From positions 1 to 6,281 of the forward strand of contig CAIWLA010000406.1 of assembly GCA_903913345.1 (NCBI GenBank): a stretch of 6,281 bases of DNA, in the 5' to 3' direction. The DNA is from an uncultured Magnetococcales bacterium (GTDB taxonomy: Bacteria; Pseudomonadota; Magnetococcia; Magnetococcales; Magnetaquicoccaceae). Positions within the stretch are counted from its first letter, which is position 1. Each line of letters starts with the position of its first letter. Below are positions 1 through 5,013 of this stretch, piece after piece. A model generated the notes under the pieces. It was not told the origin of the DNA, did not search any database, and saw only the letters and a list, made by a program, of their open reading frames with translations. A program made the position numbers and the translations under genes.

Positions 1-430
1 CCGGGTTCAACCCCTGGATTTTCCAGGCCTCAACCACCTCCTGAAAAGAGGCATGGTAGACCTCCAGCAGACCACGCAGGCGGGCGGCCATTTGCGCCCC
101 GCTCTCCCCGCCAACGGGTTCCTGCAACGCCCCCAACCGATCGGCCTCCTCCCGTGCCGCCTTGATCGACTGGTCCACCCGTTCCACATACTGGAGATCC
201 TTGCGGGCCAGAAAATCCTTCTCGCCGCGCCGCGCCTCCAACATGTATCGGCTAATATTCAGGAAATGATCCTTTTTCTCCCCGTATTCCCTGCGCAAAA
301 ATTCGTAGGAATCCAATGTTTGAAACAAGGCACCGTGATACTGCCAGACCACACCCAGGAACAACAGTCCGGTAATCCCGAAACCAAACCCCAACTTGGT
401 TCCGATGGACAAATTTTTCATAAAATTCAT
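1..430 (-). CDS. Methyl-accepting chemotaxis protein, N-terminal fragment (runs off left edge)
   Basis: Only the first 143 codons are visible. The protein opens with a short basic stretch (MNFMKNLSIGTKLG) and a hydrophobic segment at about residues 10-30 (FGFGITGLLFLGVVW), which is the usual first membrane anchor of a transmembrane chemoreceptor. A predicted helical periplasmic region follows. It contains YMLEARRGEKDFLARKD at about residues 62-78, then YVERVD. This 'ARR-EKDFL-RKD-YVERV' pattern is typical of the helical bimodular (HBM) or four-helix-bundle sensor domains of MCPs. The second membrane segment, HAMP and signalling domains would lie beyond the window, so they are inferred. I chose the ATG at 430 because AGGTGG sits 8 nt upstream; the ATG at 421 is the alternative. 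A probable terminator separates it from the gene upstream, so it likely has its own promoter. The ligand cannot be told from this fragment. Membership of the MCP family is fairly secure, the HBM assignment less so. Confidence 0.8.
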   Translation of the reverse strand, partial: MNFMKNLSIGTKLGFGFGITGLLFLGVVWQYHGALFQTLDSYEFLRREYGEKKDHFLNISRYMLEARRGEKDFLARKDLQYVERVDQSIKAAREEADRLGALQEPVGGESGAQMAARLRGLLEVYHASFQEVVEAWKIQGLNP

Positions 431-438
431 CTCTTTAT

Positions 439-444
439 CCACCT
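439..444 (-). promoter_or_regulatory. Ribosome binding site of the chemoreceptor gene
   Basis: AGGTGG on the minus strand, 8 nt before the ATG at 430. It is a strong Shine-Dalgarno match and decides in favour of that start over the ATG three codons downstream. A perfect TATAAT abuts it directly upstream (450-445). Confidence 0.7.
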
Positions 445-537
445 ATTATACGGCCCATACCCATTTTTTTTTGCCGCTTCACCACGCCCGCACACTATCA
501 TCACCCGGTTTTATGTCATTTGCAAATATTTTTGGCG

Positions 538-586
538 AAAAAGTCGGCATCCACAAGACGACATCCCTTGGACCGGGTGGCCGACT
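538..586 (-). terminator. Probable rho-independent terminator after the FecR-domain gene
   Basis: On the minus strand, AGTCGGC (586-580) pairs perfectly with GCCGACT (548-542). A further CC/GG pair follows across a 2x2 internal loop, and an inner CAAG/CTTG pairing shortens the large loop. The right arm runs into a short T-run (542-538). It begins 5 nt after the stop codon of the FecR-domain gene. The loop is longer than usual and the T-run is short, so strength is uncertain, but the position fits the end of the operon. It also separates that operon from the chemoreceptor gene. Confidence 0.6.
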
Positions 587-590
587 GGCA

Positions 591-3500
591 TCAAGAAGGA
601 CTGGGCGATTTGACCGTTTGCACCGGTTGTTCCCCCATGGACTGCCCCGCCGCTCCTGCCGCCTTGGCGGCGGAGGGATCGGCCCCCACCGCGATGGCGG
701 AATCCACCGCCTTCTTGACCTGATCGGGGGCCTGGGCACTGGCCGCCGTGACCACATCCAACACACTGCCGCCAGCGGCAATGGCCGACGAGACCACAGT
801 ACTCACCGACCCACCCGCCGAAATGGCACCCGTTGCCACCTCCCCGGCATTGCCCCCGGCCTTGATGGCCGCCGTGGTAATGGCCCCGACATTGCCCCCC
901 GATTGCACCGCCGCCGCCACCGCCTGTCGTGCATCACCCCCGGCGGCAATCACGGAAGTGGTCACCGTACCGGCATCCCCGCCCGCCCGCGTGGCCGAGG
1001 CGACGATCTCCTTGACATCTGCCCCCGCCCGCACCATGGACTGTGCCATATCCTCGGCGCGACCACCCGACTGGACAGAGGCCGCCATCACCTGTTGCAC
1101 CCCGACGCCACCCCGAAGGGCCGCTGCGACCACCTCATCGGTGCCACCCCCCGCCTTGATGGCGGCCGTGGCCACCTCACCGGCATTGCCCCCTGTATTC
1201 AACGCCGCCGAGAGTATCTTGTTGGCATCCCCCCCCGCCTGAATGGCCGCCGCCGCCACCACACTGGCCGAACCACCCGCCTCGATCGCGGCCGCCACCA
1301 CCTGGGCGGAATTGCCCCCCAGATTCATTGCCGCCTTGGTGACCGCCGTTGGGTCCATACCGGCTTGAACCGCCGCCTTGACCGCCTGTTCCGCCGTCAT
1401 GGAACCGGATTTCATGGCATTGTTCAAGACTTCCGTCACCGATTGACCACTGGCCACAGCCTTGGAAAAGGACTGTTCCGCCGAAGCCGATGGCTGGGGT
1501 TTGGTCGCCGCACTGCTGGTCGTCTCCTGGCTGCTCCCCCGCCCGGATGATGTCGATCCAGGGCCATCCGAGCGGTCCCCGGCACCCGACGGAGCCTTCT
1601 CTGAAGCCGGAGCCTTCTCTGAAGCCGGGGCCTTCTCTGAAGCCGGTGGGGCGTTCGGTGGCGGCTTGGCGGCCTCTTCACCCCGCTTGTCCACCTCTTT
1701 GGCGGTATTCTCCGTGGCAGTGACCTTCTGCATCGATGCCTGAGCCTGTTTTTCCGACTGATCGGCCTTGGCTTCTGCCGACTTGGCCGTAGCAACGGCC
1801 TCCTGCACGACCTTGGAGGTTTTGGCCGTCTCCACCGCCGCCTTGGTCTCGTTCACACTGACACCGGCGGCTTTGGAGACCACCGACAGGAGGGCGTCCG
1901 CATTTTTTTGGCCGGTGGCCGAAGAGACGGCAACGGCCATTTCGGCGGCAACGCTGGCCGACTGGGAGCCAACGGCCTTCATGACGGATCCGACAATCCC
2001 CGCCGATTCACTGCCCGCCATCTTTGAAACGGCCGCCGCAATCCCCACCGCGGCCTGGGCACCCGACACATTGGCCACTGCCCCCGCCACCTGGGCCGCA
2101 TCCTTGGCACCCACCATGCGGACCACCGATGCCGCAATCTCTGCCGCCTTGTCGGAACCGGCCATCTGGGCCACCGCCGCCGCTATCGCCGCCCCCTGTG
2201 ACTTGGCCACCCCCGCCACCGAGGCCGCAATACCCCCCGCCGCCTCTTTGCCCGCCACCGAGGTGACCGCCGCCGCAATCTGGGCCGCCCCCTGGGGCGC
2301 GGCAGAGGCCGCCACGCTGGCAATGCCCGCTGCGGCCTGCTGTCGATCAGCGGCAGGCAGACTGGTCACGGCACTGGAGGCCGCCGTCCTGGCAATGTTG
2401 GGATCGGCCCGACAGGCGGCGGAAACAATATTGGCCGCCGCATCGGCATTGTTCATCTTCCCCTTGGCAGACATCGCACTGCTGACAATAATACCCGCCA
2501 TCTCCTGCGATGCCCCCGGCGAGGACTCCACCGCTGCCCGGACGATACCGGCCATATCCAGGCTGTCCTTGGCGACCGAGGAGGCACCACTGATAACCGT
2601 CTGCGTGCTCGCCTTGGCATTTTCCCAGTTGTTCGCCTGCTGTTCCTGCCGGTGCTGGTCCAGCATGGCCGTGGCATTGGGCATCTGCCGGTTGGCCTCC
2701 TGGCGGAAGGCCTGTTGCTGCGCCGTCTGTGCCGCACTCACGGGGGCATCTCCCCCCACCAGAAGACCCACCTCCGCCGCCTTCGTCAACAGAGAGAGTG
2801 CCCCCCCGGAGATCGACTGCCCGGAGACGGCCCATGCCGAGCGGACCAACGTCACCTTTTCCAGTGTCCGTTCCAGACCGGAAGACAACCACGCGCCCGT
2901 CCGATCAATCAACTGGATCAACCACTCCATCCACTCCAGCAGGCGGTGCATCAGCCCTCTCAGCCCCGTGTCGGTCGAACCCTCCGCCGACCCCGCCCCC
3001 TTTTTGGCAGCGGCCATCTGTTCGGCCAGCGTTGCCTGATTGGCTTGGGCATCGGCCAGTTGTTGCGCCTCGGTCAACGGTTGGCCATGAACCGGGGCCT
3101 TTCCCACCTCTTCCTGCAAAAACTGGATGGCCTGGGCCGCCACGGCAGCGGGCATCTCACCCGGTTTGGGGGGCCGTTTGTCCGCTGCCAGGACAGCGAG
3201 GGATTCGCCCTCCGCCACAGCCTGCTCTCCCGCCCCATTTTTGAGGGTTCCATGCCCCTTGGGAATGGCAAAAAAGGTGGGCACCGATGGATCCACCAAA
3301 CCTTCCGCCACCGTGCCCCGCACCCCAATGGCAATGTTCGGGGTCTTGATCGCCACCTTGGACGATTTGACCGCATAACCGGAGGTATAACGGAAAGCCC
3401 CTTTGTCCACCTGAACGGTATTTTCCACCTGACTCGCCAGGGGATTGAAGACAAACTGGTTGAGGATCACTTTGGCGTCCGGGCCAACGGAAAAGGTGGC

Positions 3501-3755
3501 TCCATCGCGAAACTGGATGGTCAGAGAGGATTCCGACCGAGTGGTCACCTCTTCATCGGCAAAGAGTTCCCCATTGATCACCAACGGTGCCGGCTCCGCC
3601 TGACCAACGCGCCCGAAAACCTGACCCGTCGATTGCAACACCCGACCGATATGGGACGGCACCGCCTCCCCATCGGCTCTGGATTCCGGGATGCCAACCA
3701 GCAATAAAATTAAAAAACCAAACAAAAACAGCTTCTGACTCATTTTCATCATCAT
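591..3755 (-). CDS. Large exported FecR-domain protein with two Ala/Gly-rich repeat arrays
   Basis: About 1054 aa. Residues 1-27 form a signal peptide: basic start MMMKMSQK, core LFLFGFLILLLVG, likely cut after SRA. A FecR domain follows (about 36-150), with the hallmarks IGRVLQSTGQV, SSLTIQFRDGATFSVGPDAK, a KGAFRYTSG strand and IKTPNIAIGVRGT. Next come a Trp-rich helical segment (LLEWMEWLIQLI, about 272-283), a 16-residue repeat array (468-630), an Ala/Lys/Glu coiled-coil-like stretch (635-696), a Pro/Ser/Gly linker with three ASEKAP copies (about 698-756), seventeen 14-residue Gly-Gly repeats (770-1008) and a short tail ending SPSPS. There is no second membrane anchor, LPXTG or RTX motif, so the product is probably periplasmic or released. 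Classical FecR is a membrane anti-sigma regulator; here the domain is used in a different architecture, so iron signalling is not implied. ATGs at 3755, 3752, 3749 and 3743 are all possible; an in-frame ATG at 3812 would spoil the signal peptide and overlap the upstream gene. Exact function unknown. Confidence 0.88.
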   Translation of the reverse strand: MMMKMSQKLFLFGFLILLLVGIPESRADGEAVPSHIGRVLQSTGQVFGRVGQAEPAPLVINGELFADEEVTTRSESSLTIQFRDGATFSVGPDAKVILNQFVFNPLASQVENTVQVDKGAFRYTSGYAVKSSKVAIKTPNIAIGVRGTVAEGLVDPSVPTFFAIPKGHGTLKNGAGEQAVAEGESLAVLAADKRPPKPGEMPAAVAAQAIQFLQEEVGKAPVHGQPLTEAQQLADAQANQATLAEQMAAAKKGAGSAEGSTDTGLRGLMHRLLEWMEWLIQLIDRTGAWLSSGLERTLEKVTLVRSAWAVSGQSISGGALSLLTKAAEVGLLVGGDAPVSAAQTAQQQAFRQEANRQMPNATAMLDQHRQEQQANNWENAKASTQTVISGASSVAKDSLDMAGIVRAAVESSPGASQEMAGIIVSSAMSAKGKMNNADAAANIVSAACRADPNIARTAASSAVTSLPAADRQQAAAGIASVAASAAPQGAAQIAAAVTSVAGKEAAGGIAASVAGVAKSQGAAIAAAVAQMAGSDKAAEIAASVVRMVGAKDAAQVAGAVANVSGAQAAVGIAAAVSKMAGSESAGIVGSVMKAVGSQSASVAAEMAVAVSSATGQKNADALLSVVSKAAGVSVNETKAAVETAKTSKVVQEAVATAKSAEAKADQSEKQAQASMQKVTATENTAKEVDKRGEEAAKPPPNAPPASEKAPASEKAPASEKAPSGAGDRSDGPGSTSSGRGSSQETTSSAATKPQPSASAEQSFSKAVASGQSVTEVLNNAMKSGSMTAEQAVKAAVQAGMDPTAVTKAAMNLGGNSAQVVAAAIEAGGSASVVAAAAIQAGGDANKILSAALNTGGNAGEVATAAIKAGGGTDEVVAAALRGGVGVQQVMAASVQSGGRAEDMAQSMVRAGADVKEIVASATRAGGDAGTVTTSVIAAGGDARQAVAAAVQSGGNVGAITTAAIKAGGNAGEVATGAISAGGSVSTVVSSAIAAGGSVLDVVTAASAQAPDQVKKAVDSAIAVGADPSAAKAAGAAGQSMGEQPVQTVKSPSPS
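732..1448 (-). repeat. Seventeen 14-residue (42-bp) Gly-Gly repeats in the FecR-domain protein
   Basis: Sixteen units of exactly 42 bp and one of 45 bp (the second unit) run head to tail in frame. The consensus is roughly G-G-[NDS]-x-x-x-[VI]-[VA]-x-A-A-[IV]-x-A, for example GGSASVVAAAAIQA, GGDANKILSAALNT and GGNAGEVATAAIKA. The Gly-Gly pair marks each unit boundary and the remaining 10-12 residues have an Ala/Val/Ile helix-like pattern. Unit boundaries counted from the stop codon are 1407-1448 (first) to 732-773 (last). The tail just after it (APDQVKKAVDSAIAV) looks like a degenerate eighteenth unit. I do not recognise this as a named repeat family. Confidence 0.9.
1591..1644 (-). repeat. 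Three 18-bp tandem copies encoding ASEKAP
   Basis: Three adjacent 18-bp copies at 1591-1608, 1609-1626 and 1627-1644. The first two are identical and the third differs by one base. In frame they give PASEKA repeated, part of a Pro/Ala/Ser-rich linker between the coiled-coil-like region and the 14-residue repeats. The near-perfect identity points to recent slippage or duplication. Confidence 0.93.
1866..2354 (-). repeat. About ten 15-19-residue Ala-rich repeats in the FecR-domain protein
   Basis: Residues 468-630 (numbered from the ATG at 3755) break into units mostly 16 residues long with the pattern G-x-x-x-A-A-x-[IV]-A-A-[AS]-V-x-x-[MV]-A. Examples are GKEAAGGIAASVAGVA, GSDKAAEIAASVVRMV, GAKDAAQVAGAVANVS and GAQAAVGIAAAVSKMA. 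Two units have 15 residues, the first has 18 and the penultimate one 19. Copies differ more than in the 14-residue array, so this array looks older. Helical structure is inferred from the Ala/Val pattern and regular Gly breaks. Confidence 0.8.
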
Positions 3756-3758
3756 TCG

Positions 3759-3762
3759 CCTT
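3759..3762 (-). promoter_or_regulatory. Weak ribosome binding site of the FecR-domain gene
   Basis: AAGG on the minus strand, followed by CGA and then ATG-ATG-ATG-AAA-ATG. Spacing is 3, 6 and 9 nt to the first three ATGs, so the ribosome probably starts at the second or third; I kept the first (3755) as the outer limit of this cluster. All these starts leave the same signal peptide. Confidence 0.45.
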
Positions 3763-3790
3763 ATGCTGGCTGCTGGCCGACTGTCATTAA

Positions 3791-4978
3791 TCAGTTGCGC
3801 TTGAAAAACCATTCCCCCGCCAATCGCTGGGCCTCTGCCAGTTGTTCAGGAGTCAGGTGTTTGGCCGCCGATGCCCGTCCGGCGCGTGCCCGTTTGGCCA
3901 ACGCATCCCCATCATCCCCCATCGCGGCCAGATTGAACCAGACATAGGCCGCCATGTAGTTGCGCGCCGTGCCACGACCCTCGGCATAGAGACCGCCCAG
4001 ACTGAGTTGCGCCTCGACAAGACCCCGTTCGGCTGCCTGGTTGAACCAGTAAAGGGCTACCCGGTCATCTTTCGGGACACCTATGCCGTTGTAGTACAGG
4101 TAGGCCAATTTGAGTTGTGCCTCGGCACTCCCCTGGTCGGCGGCCTGCCGATACCACCGCATCGACGCCCGCAAATCCTTCTCCACGCCAAAGCCATTAT
4201 AATACCGGTAGCCCAAATCCAACCGGGCATCCATGTTTCCCCATTCTGCCGCTTTCCGATACCAACGCAAGGCCTCTTCCGGTTCCGGGGGAACGCCATC
4301 GCCGTAGCTCAACATATCCGCCAGTCGGGTCGCACTGACGGCAATCCCCTGCTCCGCCGCCTTCCGATACCAGTACACGGCCTCTTTAAGGTTCGGCGCA
4401 CCACCCGGACCCTGATGATAGAGTTCGGCCAGATAAAACTGAGCGGTGGCAATCCCCTGTTCTGCCGCCATTCGGTACCAGCGCAGGGACTCTTCGGGAT
4501 TTTCCGTGATCCCCTGACCGGCGGCATACAGTTCCCCCAACTGCACCTGGGCCATGCCATTGCCCTGCTCCGCCGCCTTTTGAAACCAGTGAATGGCTTC
4601 CGTCACATCCACGGCCACGCCGAGACCACGCAGAGAGGCATACCCCTTCTCGACCAGGGCATCCACACCGCCCGGTTCCGTCTGACCCGCCGCCGGTTCC
4701 GTCTGACCCGCCGCCGGTTCCGTCTGCCCCGCCGCCGGTTCCGTCTGACCCGCCGCCGGTTCCGTCTGACCCGCCGCCGGTTCCGTCTGCCCTGCCGCCG
4801 GTTCCGTCTGACCCGACGCCGGTTCCGTCTGACCCACCGCCATTTCCACCTGACCATAGGTCACTTGCCAACGGCTTCCCCCCTCCTCATCCCCCAGCAC
4901 CGGACAGACCCCACTCAGAGAGGCGGACAAGGCAATCATCGCGATGCTCAAAAATGAGTGCCCGGACCTGGAAAACAT
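3791..4978 (-). CDS. Exported Sel1-repeat protein with GQTEPAA heptad array
   Basis: 395 aa. An N-terminal signal peptide (MFSRSGHSFLSIAMIALSAS...) is probably cut after PVLG (about residue 29). The Cys in it is preceded by Val, so it is not a lipobox. Residues 49-104 are eight GQTEPAA-like heptads. From about 107 to 357 there are seven Sel1-like repeats of about 36 residues, each with the pattern A-x-x-x-L-[GA]-x-x-[YL]-x-x-G-x-G and then A-x-x-W-[YF]-x-x-AAE-x-G. The C-terminal end (HLTPEQLAEAQRLAGEW) is usual for this family. Sel1 repeats are TPR-like helical solenoids that bind protein partners, often in envelope or secretion processes; the partner here is unknown, but the co-transcribed FecR-domain protein is a natural candidate. 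I chose the ATG at 4978 (GGGG 6 nt upstream, good signal peptide). A TTG at 5017 overlapping the upstream stop is the alternative and would add 13 residues. It lies 35 nt after the preceding gene and 35 nt before the FecR-domain gene, in one likely operon. Confidence 0.92.
   Translation of the reverse strand: MFSRSGHSFLSIAMIALSASLSGVCPVLGDEEGGSRWQVTYGQVEMAVGQTEPASGQTEPAAGQTEPAAGQTEPAAGQTEPAAGQTEPAAGQTEPAAGQTEPGGVDALVEKGYASLRGLGVAVDVTEAIHWFQKAAEQGNGMAQVQLGELYAAGQGITENPEESLRWYRMAAEQGIATAQFYLAELYHQGPGGAPNLKEAVYWYRKAAEQGIAVSATRLADMLSYGDGVPPEPEEALRWYRKAAEWGNMDARLDLGYRYYNGFGVEKDLRASMRWYRQAADQGSAEAQLKLAYLYYNGIGVPKDDRVALYWFNQAAERGLVEAQLSLGGLYAEGRGTARNYMAAYVWFNLAAMGDDGDALAKRARAGRASAAKHLTPEQLAEAQRLAGEWFFKRN
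4674..4841 (-). repeat. Eight 21-bp tandem copies encoding GQTEPAA heptads
   Basis: Eight contiguous 21-bp units, each holding an invariant 11-base core (GGTTCCGTCTG on the plus strand) and a 10-base variable part. They encode GQTEPAS, six GQTEPAA and GQTEPGG. Four units are identical. The block 4674-4736 matches 4737-4799 at 62 of 63 positions, so a three-unit block was itself duplicated. The peptide is Pro/Glu/Thr/Gln-rich and likely a flexible or extended spacer between the signal peptide and the Sel1 domain. Confidence 0.95.
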
Positions 4979-4984
4979 GGCATT

Positions 4985-4988
4985 CCCC
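4985..4988 (-). promoter_or_regulatory. Ribosome binding site of the Sel1-repeat gene
   Basis: GGGG on the minus strand, 6 nt before the ATG at 4978, with GAGG a few bases further upstream. It supports 4978 rather than the TTG at 5017 as the start. Confidence 0.5.
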
Positions 4989-5013
4989 AACCTCAATCTG
5001 CGTTCAAAGCCCG

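Noticed and set aside
732..1448. TAL-effector-like DNA-binding repeats, because of VVAAAI...GG strings
   Set aside because: TALE-type units are 33-35 residues with a variable diresidue; these are 14 residues in an exported protein, so the resemblance is superficial.
396..1550. Long plus-strand open frame (384 codons) opposite the 14-residue repeats
   Set aside because: It is antisense to a well-supported gene. The frame stays open because GC-rich Ala/Gly/Val codons give few stops on the other strand, and its product is a low-complexity Arg/Gly/His string without a domain or signal.
1768..3039. Long plus-strand open frame (423 codons) opposite the middle of the FecR-domain gene
   Set aside because: Same explanation: Ala-rich shadow of the repeat region, with no ribosome site or recognisable domain.
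2652..3707. Plus-strand open frame (351 codons) opposite the FecR domain
   Set aside because: It overlaps the conserved FecR coding sequence on the opposite strand and shows no protein family features.
591..3755. Iron-uptake FecR anti-sigma regulator
   Set aside because: No cytoplasmic N-terminal domain, no mid-protein membrane helix, and no sigma factor or TonB-dependent receptor gene in view.
3756..3812. Upstream in-frame ATG at 3812 as start of the FecR-domain protein
   Set aside because: It would overlap the Sel1 gene end and place 19 non-signal residues before the hydrophobic core; the ATG cluster at 3755-3743 gives a normal signal peptide.
4674..4841. CRISPR-like array
   Set aside because: The units are 21 bp, contiguous and without unique spacers, and they are in frame within a protein gene.
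3842..4957. Plus-strand open frame (371 codons) opposite the Sel1 gene
   Set aside because: Its periodic RLTRRRF-like string is only the 21-bp array read backwards; the minus-strand frame has a signal peptide and seven Sel1 repeats.
4855..4978. Lipoprotein signal in the Sel1-repeat protein (Cys in LSGVC)
   Set aside because: Val directly before the Cys does not fit a lipobox, which needs Gly, Ala or Ser at that position; ordinary signal peptidase cleavage is more likely.
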